Both the position numbers and the translations under genes were made by a program. This document shows, piece after piece, positions 8,043 to 17,705 of a stretch of 64,000 nt of DNA (its first letter is position 1; each line of letters begins with the position of its first letter). Below the pieces are notes generated by a model. It saw only the letters and a program-made list of their open reading frames with translations. It was not told the origin of the DNA and searched no databases. The stretch is from Lignipirellula cremea (GTDB lineage Bacteria > Planctomycetota > Planctomycetia > Pirellulales > Pirellulaceae), in NCBI RefSeq assembly GCF_007751035.1, contig NZ_CP036433.1, forward strand, positions 1,965,001 through 2,029,000, given 5' to 3'.

Positions 8043-9413
8043 ATGGCGAGTCGATCGCTAATGCACATTCTGCGCACTGCTTGCGCACTCGCAGCGGTCG
8101 TCGGTATGACGACGATAAGCTGGGCTGGCGGCAATAATAACAACTTCCGCCAGAACGCCGTGGGCGGCGTATCTATTGACGCCTTTGGCGTGGTCGCCGG
8201 CCCCAGTGTCGAAGCCGCCCGGATGCTGCGGGCTTCGCTGGAAGAAAGCGTGACGCGTGCGGAACCAGGCATGGCCCGTCCGACGACGCTGCGCATGGTC
8301 TCTTTGCGGGGACTGGAAGCGGCGATCGCCGACGCGATGGAAAACAACCTGGGCCGTCTGCCCGACGAAGTGAAGTACCTGGCCGGCATGCAGCGAATTC
8401 AGCATGTGTTCCTGTATCCGGAAGCAAACGACATCGTCCTCGCCGGCCCGGGCGAAGGCTGGAAAGTCGACGGGACGGGGAACGTGGTCGGCATCACGAC
8501 CGGCCGTCCTGTGCTGCAGCTGGAAGACCTGCTGGTCGCCTTTCGCACGGTCACCCAAGCCGGCGAAGGGGAAGGGATCGGCTGCAGCATCGACCCCAGC
8601 ACCGAAGGCCAGCAGCGGCTGAACGCCTACCTCAAATCGGTCCGCCAGTTCAATCCGGCCGTGGTCAAAGGGGTGGAAGAAGCGATGGGCCCGCAGCAGA
8701 TCCGCATCACCGGCGTGCCGACCGACAGCCACTTCGCCCGTGTGCTGGTGGCGGCCGACTTCCGCATGAAACGCTATGCGATGCACCTGGAACCGTCGCC
8801 GGTTCCGGAGATGATCAGCTTCATCGACCTGCTGGCCAAACGGCGGACGCTTCCCAAAAACATGACGCCCCGCTGGTGGCTGGCCACCGACTACGAACCG
8901 CTGCTGCGGAGCGAAGATCGCCTGGCGTGGGAGATCCGCGGCCAGGGAGTGAAGTGCATGACGGAAAACGACTTCGTCGACGCGACGGGCGAACGGGTCG
9001 GCATCGCGGGCAGCAAGAACCCGCTGGCCCAGGAATGGGCCGACCTGATGAACAAGCATTACAACACGCTGATGCAGCGTGACCCGGTGTTCGGGGAACT
9101 GCGAAACGTGATGGACATGTGCGTCGTCGCCGCCCTGATCGAAAGCGAAGGGATGCTGGCGACGGTCGACCTGAAACTGCCGACGATTTACGGCGAAAAC
9201 GACAAGGTGTCGCTGAGCAAGTGGCACACGCCCAAGTCGGTAGCGACGTACTGCGGCTTCAAGAAAGTCGGCTCCAGCTACGTGATCACGGCCTCAGGCG
9301 GGGTGCAGGTCGACTCGTGGGAAGCGGCCGAAGTGAGCGTGGTGAACGCCAGCGTCTCGCAGGTTCGCAGCCAGGCTTCGCCGGCGGGGAAGACCGAGTT
9401 CTGGTGGAACTAG
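8043..9413 (+). CDS. Secreted DUF1598-like protein, copy 2
   Basis: The 456-residue protein has its own signal peptide (MASRSLMHILRTACALAAVV, cleavage near ISWAG) and a mature region nearly identical to copy 1. The two residue differences I find are Ala to Thr in the SxEGQQRL context and Arg to Gly in the IESExMLATV context. The start at 8043 follows AGGAGCTAGATT. The preserved coding frame and mostly synonymous changes show both copies are under selection or recently homogenised. The function is unknown and the protein is probably secreted to the periplasm or cell surface. A matching terminator hairpin follows. Confidence 0.85.
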   Translation: MASRSLMHILRTACALAAVVGMTTISWAGGNNNNFRQNAVGGVSIDAFGVVAGPSVEAARMLRASLEESVTRAEPGMARPTTLRMVSLRGLEAAIADAMENNLGRLPDEVKYLAGMQRIQHVFLYPEANDIVLAGPGEGWKVDGTGNVVGITTGRPVLQLEDLLVAFRTVTQAGEGEGIGCSIDPSTEGQQRLNAYLKSVRQFNPAVVKGVEEAMGPQQIRITGVPTDSHFARVLVAADFRMKRYAMHLEPSPVPEMISFIDLLAKRRTLPKNMTPRWWLATDYEPLLRSEDRLAWEIRGQGVKCMTENDFVDATGERVGIAGSKNPLAQEWADLMNKHYNTLMQRDPVFGELRNVMDMCVVAALIESEGMLATVDLKLPTIYGENDKVSLSKWHTPKSVATYCGFKKVGSSYVITASGGVQVDSWEAAEVSVVNASVSQVRSQASPAGKTEFWWN

Positions 9414-9485
9414 CGGTCCGCGCGACAAACGTATCAACGACAACAGCCGGGCGAGGTTCGCCCGGCTGTTGCGGTTTCTTGCAAT
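8139..9485 (+). repeat. Direct repeat unit 2 (1347 bp) of the DUF1598-like pair
   Basis: This is the partner of 6446-7792, with identical length. Differences are clustered: around 8150-8300 and 8760-8860 there are several synonymous changes, while about 8855-9140 is almost base-for-base the same. That mosaic suggests gene conversion. Confidence 0.9.
9441..9471 (+). terminator. Hairpin terminator after DUF1598-like copy 2
   Basis: It is the same 14-bp stem and GGT loop as at 7748-7778, placed 27 nt after the stop codon. Confidence 0.8.
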
Positions 9486-9923
9486 GGACTCTGGTCGCTT
9501 GCCCGCGACCATCGCTGCCTGGTGGACTACGCACTCTCTTCCTTGGATTTGCTCAGGATTGACAAATCGCGGGATTTTCTGAGATGGCGTTCCGGGCAGT
9601 CGCCGCGCGGCGGGGCCGCGGGAGGCATACGAACGGCAGAGTGGGATTGTGTCATCGCGGGCCGTTCGTTGCCCTGGCACAATGAGCATCGACGTTCGCC
9701 CGAAGCGATCCGCATGCGGAACGTGTGAGAAAGGCAACTTTGCGCACGGTCTGGCATGGCGACGCATTTGTCAGGCAAATTGCGTTCGACGCGTGTGCGC
9801 GGTGAAACCGTCATAACACAACGGTCCGTCCGCCCAGGCGACGGCAGAGAGAGCGTCGCCCGGTATCCCCAGAGACTTCCACGCGGGCATGGTTCTCTGT
9901 TCGCGACAAGGCTGGCGTATAGC
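9486..9923. other. Intergenic region between convergent genes
   Basis: About 440 nt lie between the terminator of DUF1598-like copy 2 and the hairpin serving the minus-strand SdrD-repeat gene. Short frames on both strands have no ribosome sites or recognisable products. Confidence 0.4.
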
Positions 9924-9947
9924 GTGACGGGCCGGATTGCCCGTCAC
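9924..9947 (-). terminator. Hairpin, likely terminator of the SdrD-repeat gene
   Basis: A 9-bp stem GTGACGGGC/GCCCGTCAC with a 6-nt loop lies 26 nt beyond the minus-strand stop codon. It lacks a clear T tract, so intrinsic termination is likely but not certain. Confidence 0.5.
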
Positions 9948-9973
9948 AGGGAGGGTTCTCGCGGTGCGGTCGA

Positions 9974-12900
9974 TCAGGAGGCCTTCCGCACGGGAGCGGA
10001 CGACGGCACATGGTACACGCCCGGATCGTCGACTCCGTCGCCATTCCAGTCGCCCACCACGGGCTGATCGTTAGCTCCGCCCATTTCAAACACGCGGTCG
10101 GCCGCGTCGAGCGTGCGGTTGCCGTCGACATCCAGATGCCACACGCCGCCGCGATAGACGCCCAGTTCGTCGACGCCGTCGCCGTTGAAGTCGCCCACCA
10201 CCGGAATATCGCCGGCCTGGCCGAGGGAGACTTTCTCGTCCTCTTCCCCGATGCGACCGTCCCCGTTGCTATCCAGACGCCACTGGCCTTCGTGGAAAAT
10301 ACCGATGGTGCGGATTCCATCGCCGTTCCAGTCGCCTGTGACCGGCACGGCGGATTCATTGCCGTACTTGAACACGTGGTCGATCAGGTCGGCGCGAAGC
10401 GGCCCGTCGGCCGAACGGCGGATAGTGCGCTGGCCGTTGGTGGCCAGTTCTTCGGTCGGCGGCACGTTCTTTTCGATCAAACGATCGGTCAGCGTGTTCA
10501 CCACTTCGCGGCGGTTGTCGGCATCGGGCAGGCCCGGTTCGGATTCGATGGCGCGGGGATCGCGAGCCCAGATCGGACCGAAGATCCCGATATCGTCTTT
10601 GCCGTCGCCGTCCCAGTCGCCTGTGACGGGGAAGTCTTCCTCAGAGCCCAGCTGAGCCCACAGGTCGGCTTCGTCCCACTTGCCGTCGCCGTTGAGGTCG
10701 ATCAGCCATTCGCCGCGATAGAAGATGCCAATCTCGTCGACGCCGTCGCCGTTGAAGTCGCCGGCAATGGGGATCGCGCCGTCGACGCCGTAGGCTCCGT
10801 TCCGCACGATCAGGCTGCCGTTCTCATCGAAAATACCTTGCGACCAGACGCCGTTCTGCATCCGTTCGTTCGTCCACTGGTCCCGCTGCACCAGCGACAC
10901 CGTACTCAGCAGGCTGCTGTCCTGTGCGGCGGTGGGCAGACCGGGACCGCGGGGATCGCCGGCGTTGACAATGCTCAGGTGCCACGTGTACTCCTGCGTC
11001 ACGCTGATGAACTGGATTGGCGGTTCGACCAGGATGGGCGGCGGAATAAACAAAGGCGCCGGCGGAGGCGTGGCTCCGACAACCGGAATCACGACCGGCG
11101 GCAGGAACACGGGCGGTGTTTCGTTCGGCGGGGTCGGGATTTTTTCGGCCTGGATTTCGCTGAAGTTGTTCAGCTCTGAGTGCTGGCCGATGCCCAGCGG
11201 GATCCGAATGATAGCGTCGTTCAGCGGATCGACGGTCAGCTGGAACAGGAACTGCGGGTTGACGTTGTCGCCCGGGTTGATGGCGATACCCGAGGTGGTG
11301 CCGGCCGTGTCGATGCCGTCGTACAACGCTTCGGGCTGCACTTCAAACACCGCATAATTGCCGAACGTCAGACCCTGGAACAGGTAATAGCCGCTGGAAT
11401 CGGTGACGACCCGGATCGGTCCGTCGTTGTAGTAGCCGGGCAGCGCCGTGCTGGCGTCGATCGGCTCGCCGGTGATGCCGTCGCGAAGCTCCAGCACCAC
11501 GCCAGGCAAGCGACGGTCGTCGCTCGTCAATTGGCCGTCGCGAATTCCCGCCAGCGTGGCCGGCGGCAGTCCGTCGGGAGTCACGATCGTGGCGCCGTCC
11601 ACGAAAACGTAACCCGAGATTGCACTCGGCGGCGTTTCGCAGAAGTTGTAGTTGTGCAGATTCAGGCCCGAGGTGATGTTCACCTTGGAAATCACATCGG
11701 CGAAGCTGGCGTCGCCGTCGCCGTCGCCCACCACCTGGCCGCCGTGGAAGTAGCCTTCGGGCTGTTCTTCCACGATCGTATAGGCGCCCGGCAGCAGGTT
11801 GCCGAAGTAGTACTGGCCGTCGACATCGGTCGTGGTGCGGGCCAGTTCGTTGCCGTTGCCGTCGAGCAGGCGGATGACGACTCCTTCCAGGCGGACTTCC
11901 CCTTCGTCGAGGATGCAGTCGAGGTTTGGATCGACATGCACCACGCCGGCGATGCTGCCCGGCAGGACTTCGCCAAAGTTATAGTTGACGCCGGTTTCGC
12001 CGTATTTGAGCGAGATGGCGTTGATCTTGTCGGCGGCGGAGTCGGCCACGCCGACGGTGGCGCCGGCGATCGTGCCGGCGGTGTCTTTCCCGTCGAGGAA
12101 GCCGGCCGGCTGGGTCTCCATGATGCGGTATTCGCCCGCACGGAGATCGGTGAATTTGTACGATCCGTCGGCTCCGGTCGTGGCGGTTCCCACGACGGTG
12201 TCGCCTTTGAAGATCATCACCACGGCGCCTTCGATCGGATCTTCGTTCGCGTCGTATACGCCGTCGTTATCTTTGTCGTGATAGACAAAGCCCGAGATCA
12301 TCGCCGGTTCGTGTTCGCAGAAATCGTAGTCGACGCCGACATCGCCAGGGCCCAGGTGGATGCTGGTGATTTTATCGCTGCCGTCGAGCGTTCCGACCGC
12401 CACGTCGCGGACGGTTCCGACATGCTCGTCGCCGTCGAGCAGTCCGTCGGGGGTGAATTCGATCAGCGTGTACTCGTCGTTATCCAGGCCCGTGAACCAG
12501 TAGTCGCCGTTCTCGTCGGTGCGGGTTTCATGGATTTCGCCGGTGCGGTTGTTGATCAGGCGCAGGAGCACCCCTTCGATGCCGCGAAGCTGTCCTTCGA
12601 ATTCTTCTTCGCAGTTGCCGTCGGGATCGGACAGATGCACGCTGCCGTGGATCTCTGACAACCGGCGTTCGCCGAAGTTGTAATCAACGCCCTTGTCGCC
12701 GTATTTGAGCGCGATCAGACCCAGCCGGTCGTTCGAAGCGTCGCCGACGATCACGCCGCCGACGGTGCCGAGCGTATCCTTGCCATCGTCCCAGTTGTCG
12801 GGCTGATGTTCCACGACCGTGTAGACGCCCAGGGCCAGGCGGTCGAATTTATACGAGCCGTCGGCCAGGGTCTGCTGGCTGGCGATGACTTCGCCTTTAT

Positions 12901-15900
12901 CATTCAGCAGGTCGACCTGCACCTGGGGGATGGGATCTTCGTTGTTGTCAAAGACGCCGTCGTTATCTGCGTCATGGTAGACGAAGCCGGAAATCTCGGC
13001 CGGTTCGTGTTCGCAGAAATCGTAGTCCACGCCCACATCGCCAGGCCCCAGGTGGATGCTGACGATCTTGTCGCTGCCGTCGAGGGTTCCGACCGCCACA
13101 TCGCGTACGGTGCCGACGTGCTCGTCGCCGTCGAGCAGACCGTCGGGGGTGAATTCGATCAGCGTGTACTCGTCGTTATCCAGTTCGGTGAACCAGTAGT
13201 CGCCGTTGGCGTCGGTGCGGGTTTCGCGGATTTCGCCGGTGCGGTTGTTGATCAGACGCAGGAGCACGCCTTCGATGCCGCGGAGTTGTCCTTCGAATTC
13301 TTCTTCGCAATTGCCGTCGGGATCCGACAGGTGCACGCTGCCGTGCAGTTCCGACAGGAGCCGTTCGCCGAAGTTGTAGTTGACGCCTTTGTCGCCGTAC
13401 TGCAGGGAGATCGTCTGCAGTTTGTCGTTCAGGACCGAGCCGACGGTGACGCCGCCGATGGTGCCCAGGGTGTCCTTGCCGTCGTCCCAGCCTTCGGGCT
13501 GATGTTCTACGACGCTGTAAACGCCCAGGCTGAGCCCGTCGAATTTGTACGAGCCATCGGCCAGGGTCTGCTGGCTGGCGATGATCTCGCCTTGGTCATT
13601 GAGCAGGTCGACCTGCACCTGGGGTATGGGATCTTCGTTGTTGTCAAAGACGCCGTCGTTATCTGCGTCATGGTAGACGAAGCCGGAAATCTCGGCCGGT
13701 TCGTGTTCGCAGAAATCGTAGTCCACGCCGACATCGCCGGGGCCCAGGTGGATGCTGGTGATCTTGTCGTTGCCGTCGAGGGCGCCGACCGCCACATCGC
13801 GGACCGTGCCGACATGCTCGTCGCCGTCGAGCAGTCCGTCGGGCGTGAACTCAAGCAGGGTGTATTCGTCGTTGTCGAGTCCGGTGAACCAGTAATCGCC
13901 GTTCTCGTCGGTGCGGGTTTCGCGAATCTCGCCGGTGCGGTTGTTGATCAGGCGCAGGAGCACCCCTTCGATGCCGCGAAGCTGTCCTTCGAATTCTTCT
14001 TCGCAATTGCCGTCGGGATCGGACAGATGCACGCTGCCGTGGATTTCTGACAACAGGCGTTCGCCAAAGTTGTAGTTGACGCCCTTGTCGCCGTACTTGA
14101 GCGCGATCAGGTCCAGCTGATCGTTGGAGGCGACGCCGACAATCGAGCCGGCGACGGTGCCCAGGGTGTCCTTGCCGTCGTCCCAGCCGGTGGGCTGATG
14201 TTCCACGACGCGATACACGCCCAGGGACAAGCGATCAAATTTGTACGAGCCGTCGCCCAGGGTGTTCTGGGTGGCGATCACGACGCCGTTTTCATCGATC
14301 AGATCGACCTGGACCTGGGCGATGGGGTCTTCGTTACTGTCGAAGACGCCGTCGTTATCTGCGTCGTGGTAGACATAGCCGGAGATCTCGGCCGGTTCAT
14401 GTTCGCAGAAATCGTAGTTGACGCCGACAGCTCCCGCGCCCAGCACAATGTTTTCGATACGATCGTTGCCGACCAGACCGCCGCTGCCCAGGCCGTCGAC
14501 CAGGCCGACATGATCGTCGCCGTCGAGAAGTTCGGGCGGAGTGAACTCGACGATGGTGTATTCGCCAGGAGTCAGCTCGGTGAACCAGTATTCGCCGTTG
14601 GCGTCGGTGAAGGCTTCCGTTTCGGCGCCGGTGGTCTGGTTGATCAGCAGGATGCGGACCCCTTCGATGCCGCGGAGGTCGCCTTCGTTTTCTTCATAGC
14701 AGTCGCCGTCGGGATCTGACAGATGCACGCTGCCGTGGATTTCGGCGTATTTGATTTCACCGAAGTTATATTCGGTGCCGACCGACGTGCTGGCCAGGAA
14801 GATGTTGGTGATGATTTCGTTCTGGGCCAAACCGGTCGGCACGCCGTCGACCTGGCCGCGGGTGTCCTTGCCGTCGAGATAGCCGGCCGGCTGGACGACT
14901 TCGATCACGCGATACAGGCCGGGCGCCAGCGGCGGCGATTCGTAATAACCCTGGTCGTTGGTGTACAGGGTGATGCTCGTCTGGCCGAAGCGGGTCGAGA
15001 TCGGCACAATGCGGATTTCGACATTCGCCAGGCCTTCTTCGGTCGCCGGCGTGCGGATGCCGTCGTCGTTCCGGTCATGATATACGTAACCGCTGAGGAC
15101 GGCCGGCTTCGCTTCCGCAAAGTCGTAATCCACGGCGTGCTGCCCGCCCAGCGGGATGATGATCTGGTCAAGGATGTTGTTATCCAGCGGGTCGACGTTG
15201 CCGACGCCGACCGTTTCGACCGTACCAGGAATGGCGCCGACACTGTAGGGATAGTCGGCCGGCTGCGTTTCGACGACGCGATACACGCCAGAGCCCAGGC
15301 CCAGGTCTTCGCCGAACAGGTAGTCGCCGTTGCTGTTGGTCTGGGCGCGGAAGGTCGTATCGACAAACACGCCGGCGTCGTTCTTTTTGTAGAGAGCGAG
15401 AACAACGTTATTGATGCCTTCTTCGCCCGCATCCTGGATGAGGTCGACATCGCGGTCGTGGAAGACCGTACCGGCGATCGTGATCGGTTTCTCTTGCTGC
15501 TGCAGCGGCAGGACGGCGCCGGCGTCGCGGTCGGGATCGCCGTTGGAGCCGTCCAGCTTCAGCAGCTGTTCCCCTTTCACATCGAGCCCGTCCAGCGGGG
15601 TGCCGACCAGTTGCAGATTGTAGGCGTTACGAAAGATCGTATTGCCTTCAATATCAAAGTGCCCCGGGGCGGCGAACTCCACATGCAAACGGGAGCGGGC
15701 GAACTCAGCCGCCGACGTCACCGGGTCGACGCTTTCATGATTGAAAAACGCCAACTGCTCCGGCGTGAGGCTGCTGGGATCGGTGGTCTCAAGCAGGGCG
15801 CCGCCCAGCGTGTCGTCGAGCGCCGGGAACAGCACCTGGTCCACGTCGATGGTGAACACCAGTTTGTCGCCGGCGTCAAACCCGGTGAATCGCAGCTCGA

Positions 15901-16348
15901 GTTTGGTGCCGCCGTCGTTGACGAACACCTGGATGCTGTCGATCCCCTGGTTGTCGACAATCTGGAATCCGAGCGACTGCAGGGCGCCAAAGCCCGTGTC
16001 GGCCGTGTCGAAGAACAGGTCCCCCTGCTGCAGGATCTGGCCGGCCGCTTCGTCCGGCTGACCGTCGCCGCCCAAAGGCGCAGGCGAACGATCGGTATCG
16101 ATCAGCAGACTGGTCAGCTGCGTGCCGTCGGCCCCGCCGACGAACGCCACTTCGAAATGATCGCCATGGGCGTCGCTGCCTTCGTCCAGCTCGGTGTAGG
16201 TGGCGCCGACATAGATCGGATCGGCGTCGAGCATTCGACGCGGTTCCATTTTCTCAAACGAACGACGCCGTGAAGCGGACACAGGCGCAGGCTTGCGTTT
16301 GCGGTTCCAGCCACGCTGAAGGCTACTAATGACGCTGAACAGGCCCAT
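9974..16348 (-). CDS. Giant SdrD B-repeat and FG-GAP surface protein with LEPR-like motif
   Basis: The protein has 2124 residues. The N-terminus (about 27-42) carries RRRSFEKMEPRRMLDADP, the planctomycetal LEPR-type motif found on large secreted proteins. Residues about 45-285 form a non-repeated domain. From about 289 to 1770 I count twelve SdrD B-like units, with signatures such as ISGYVYHDADNDGVF and IHGSVHLSDPDGNC and acidic calcium-type loops. A proline-rich hinge (about 1775-1825) leads to a C-terminal block of FG-GAP/VCBS repeats (DFNGDGVDEIGIF, DWNGDGVDDPGVY). Units 3-10 form four tandem copies of a 232-residue pair. It is probably an adhesive or structural cell-surface protein, perhaps calcium-stabilised. 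It lies 69 nt downstream of the WD40 gene on the same strand. Confidence 0.9.
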   Translation of the reverse strand: MGLFSVISSLQRGWNRKRKPAPVSASRRRSFEKMEPRRMLDADPIYVGATYTELDEGSDAHGDHFEVAFVGGADGTQLTSLLIDTDRSPAPLGGDGQPDEAAGQILQQGDLFFDTADTGFGALQSLGFQIVDNQGIDSIQVFVNDGGTKLELRFTGFDAGDKLVFTIDVDQVLFPALDDTLGGALLETTDPSSLTPEQLAFFNHESVDPVTSAAEFARSRLHVEFAAPGHFDIEGNTIFRNAYNLQLVGTPLDGLDVKGEQLLKLDGSNGDPDRDAGAVLPLQQQEKPITIAGTVFHDRDVDLIQDAGEEGINNVVLALYKKNDAGVFVDTTFRAQTNSNGDYLFGEDLGLGSGVYRVVETQPADYPYSVGAIPGTVETVGVGNVDPLDNNILDQIIIPLGGQHAVDYDFAEAKPAVLSGYVYHDRNDDGIRTPATEEGLANVEIRIVPISTRFGQTSITLYTNDQGYYESPPLAPGLYRVIEVVQPAGYLDGKDTRGQVDGVPTGLAQNEIITNIFLASTSVGTEYNFGEIKYAEIHGSVHLSDPDGDCYEENEGDLRGIEGVRILLINQTTGAETEAFTDANGEYWFTELTPGEYTIVEFTPPELLDGDDHVGLVDGLGSGGLVGNDRIENIVLGAGAVGVNYDFCEHEPAEISGYVYHDADNDGVFDSNEDPIAQVQVDLIDENGVVIATQNTLGDGSYKFDRLSLGVYRVVEHQPTGWDDGKDTLGTVAGSIVGVASNDQLDLIALKYGDKGVNYNFGERLLSEIHGSVHLSDPDGNCEEEFEGQLRGIEGVLLRLINNRTGEIRETRTDENGDYWFTGLDNDEYTLLEFTPDGLLDGDEHVGTVRDVAVGALDGNDKITSIHLGPGDVGVDYDFCEHEPAEISGFVYHDADNDGVFDNNEDPIPQVQVDLLNDQGEIIASQQTLADGSYKFDGLSLGVYSVVEHQPEGWDDGKDTLGTIGGVTVGSVLNDKLQTISLQYGDKGVNYNFGERLLSELHGSVHLSDPDGNCEEEFEGQLRGIEGVLLRLINNRTGEIRETRTDANGDYWFTELDNDEYTLIEFTPDGLLDGDEHVGTVRDVAVGTLDGSDKIVSIHLGPGDVGVDYDFCEHEPAEISGFVYHDADNDGVFDNNEDPIPQVQVDLLNDKGEVIASQQTLADGSYKFDRLALGVYTVVEHQPDNWDDGKDTLGTVGGVIVGDASNDRLGLIALKYGDKGVDYNFGERRLSEIHGSVHLSDPDGNCEEEFEGQLRGIEGVLLRLINNRTGEIHETRTDENGDYWFTGLDNDEYTLIEFTPDGLLDGDEHVGTVRDVAVGTLDGSDKITSIHLGPGDVGVDYDFCEHEPAMISGFVYHDKDNDGVYDANEDPIEGAVVMIFKGDTVVGTATTGADGSYKFTDLRAGEYRIMETQPAGFLDGKDTAGTIAGATVGVADSAADKINAISLKYGETGVNYNFGEVLPGSIAGVVHVDPNLDCILDEGEVRLEGVVIRLLDGNGNELARTTTDVDGQYYFGNLLPGAYTIVEEQPEGYFHGGQVVGDGDGDASFADVISKVNITSGLNLHNYNFCETPPSAISGYVFVDGATIVTPDGLPPATLAGIRDGQLTSDDRRLPGVVLELRDGITGEPIDASTALPGYYNDGPIRVVTDSSGYYLFQGLTFGNYAVFEVQPEALYDGIDTAGTTSGIAINPGDNVNPQFLFQLTVDPLNDAIIRIPLGIGQHSELNNFSEIQAEKIPTPPNETPPVFLPPVVIPVVGATPPPAPLFIPPPILVEPPIQFISVTQEYTWHLSIVNAGDPRGPGLPTAAQDSSLLSTVSLVQRDQWTNERMQNGVWSQGIFDENGSLIVRNGAYGVDGAIPIAGDFNGDGVDEIGIFYRGEWLIDLNGDGKWDEADLWAQLGSEEDFPVTGDWDGDGKDDIGIFGPIWARDPRAIESEPGLPDADNRREVVNTLTDRLIEKNVPPTEELATNGQRTIRRSADGPLRADLIDHVFKYGNESAVPVTGDWNGDGIRTIGIFHEGQWRLDSNGDGRIGEEDEKVSLGQAGDIPVVGDFNGDGVDELGVYRGGVWHLDVDGNRTLDAADRVFEMGGANDQPVVGDWNGDGVDDPGVYHVPSSAPVRKAS
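12000..14783 (-). repeat. Four tandem 696-bp repeats inside the SdrD-repeat gene
   Basis: The segment around GACAGATGCACGCTGCCGTG recurs at 12629, 13326, 14022 and 14718, exactly 696 bp (232 codons) apart. Each unit encodes one IHGSVHL-type and one YHDADNDG-type SdrD module. The three central copies are very similar at DNA level; the copy nearest the protein's N-terminus is more diverged. The outer limits given are approximate. Confidence 0.85.
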
Positions 16349-16417
16349 ACCAGATCTCCGTGCTGCAGCACTGCTAAGATTGCGTTAGATAACATGCAAG
16401 AAAGGGCGTGCAAGCGG

Positions 16418-17410
16418 CTACTTGCGATTGGCGGGCAGGCCGCCCAGTTGGGGCCCCGCGGCGCCGGATCCGCCGACGGGCCACTGCCGCTGGCTGGCGT
16501 CAAAGGAACCGGAAATGAGCGTCCCTTTGTCAGAATCCAGCGTGCTCACGCTGCCCGTATGGCCGCGAAGCTGTTTGATTTCGGTCCGGTTCGACAGGTT
16601 CCAGATCCGAATCGTGTTGTCGCTGCATCCCACCGCCAGCGTATTCCGGTCGACGTATACCAGCGACAATGCCTTGGCCGACAGTCGCGGCAGTTCAAAG
16701 CCTTGACCGCTGTCGACCGCCGTGATCCGCACCTCGCCGCCTTCGCTGGCCGATGCGATCTGGCTGCCATCGGGGCTGAACGCCATGCCCCGCACGCGGC
16801 GCCGGTGTACGGGCAGGTCCCGCGGCTGATCGCCAGCGGCAACATTCCACAGGCGAATCTGTCCGGTGCGGCCGGCGCTTGCCAGCAGCGTGCCGTTCGG
16901 GCTGAAGGCGACGCACCGCATGTCGCGGCAGGGGCAGTCCAGAGTGCGGTTCAACGTTCCCGCAGGAAAGTCAAACAGCTGCAGCGACTGTTCAAAGCCA
17001 ACCACTGCCAGGGTTTTGCCGTCCGGGCTGAAAGCCATGCTGGCGATTGCTCGCGACTTGTCGCCCAGCTGGGCCAGTTGCTCGCCGGTCGCCGGGTTCC
17101 ACACGACAATCGTGCGATCGTTACCGCCCGTCACCAGCGCGGCGCCGTCGGGGGAGAATGCCACCGTGCGTACCCAGTCCAGATGCCCGTCCAGGCGACG
17201 TTCCAGTTCGCCCGTTTCGCGGTTCCAGATTCTTACCAGATGATCGTCGCCAGCGGTCGCAAACAGATCGCCTCCGGGCTGCATTTTCACCGCGGTTACG
17301 ACCGGCGGCAGCATATCGGCAGGGGTTTGCGCAGCGGCAGGACGCGGCGCCATTCCCACAGCGCAAAGACCCAGCAAGCAGATCGCCCAGCAGGTTTGCA
17401 TTCGGTGCAT
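16418..17410 (-). CDS. Secreted WD40-repeat protein
   Basis: Starting at 17410 (MHRMQTCWAICLLGLCAVG) the protein has 330 residues with a signal peptide ending near PAAAQ. About seven WD40 blades follow, for example DDHLVRIWNRETGELERRL, NDRTIVVWNPATGEQL and CSDNTIRIWNLSNRTEIKQL, with AFSPDG motifs between blades. It is probably an extracytoplasmic beta-propeller used as a protein-interaction scaffold. The frame extends 71 codons upstream to 17623, but that part lacks a signal peptide or ribosome site. The SdrD-repeat gene starts 69 nt after its stop on the same strand, so the two may be co-transcribed. Confidence 0.85.
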   Translation of the reverse strand: MHRMQTCWAICLLGLCAVGMAPRPAAAQTPADMLPPVVTAVKMQPGGDLFATAGDDHLVRIWNRETGELERRLDGHLDWVRTVAFSPDGAALVTGGNDRTIVVWNPATGEQLAQLGDKSRAIASMAFSPDGKTLAVVGFEQSLQLFDFPAGTLNRTLDCPCRDMRCVAFSPNGTLLASAGRTGQIRLWNVAAGDQPRDLPVHRRRVRGMAFSPDGSQIASASEGGEVRITAVDSGQGFELPRLSAKALSLVYVDRNTLAVGCSDNTIRIWNLSNRTEIKQLRGHTGSVSTLDSDKGTLISGSFDASQRQWPVGGSGAAGPQLGGLPANRK

Positions 17411-17705
17411 GACGTTCTCAGCAGTTTTGTTGGAACTAACGCCCCGTCTCCCAGGGCGGGCAACGCAGACAAGAGCAGAGTGGTCGACGCCGATGCCCCG
17501 TTTCCAGCGACATGCTAGCCAGGCCAGCAGGCGTAGCCGGAATTCCGGCGCCAGGCGCACAACTCCACCAAAAGCACTTATCGGCGCAAACCGCACGACG
17601 CCGCCAGACGATTCGGCAGGCACGCGGGGCTTTTTCAGAGATTCCGGAGCCGGAATGCCCAGAATTCCTGCTGCTGAGGGGGACTACTGGACCGCCGGCG
17701 CGGGA

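Noticed and set aside
10010-16273. Several long plus-strand open frames opposite the SdrD-repeat gene (10010-11179, 11180-12658, 12806-14050, 14723-16273).
   Set aside because: They are antisense shadows of a GC-rich, repeat-containing gene. Their proteins are Val/Asp/Ala-rich with the same 696-bp period and match no protein family.
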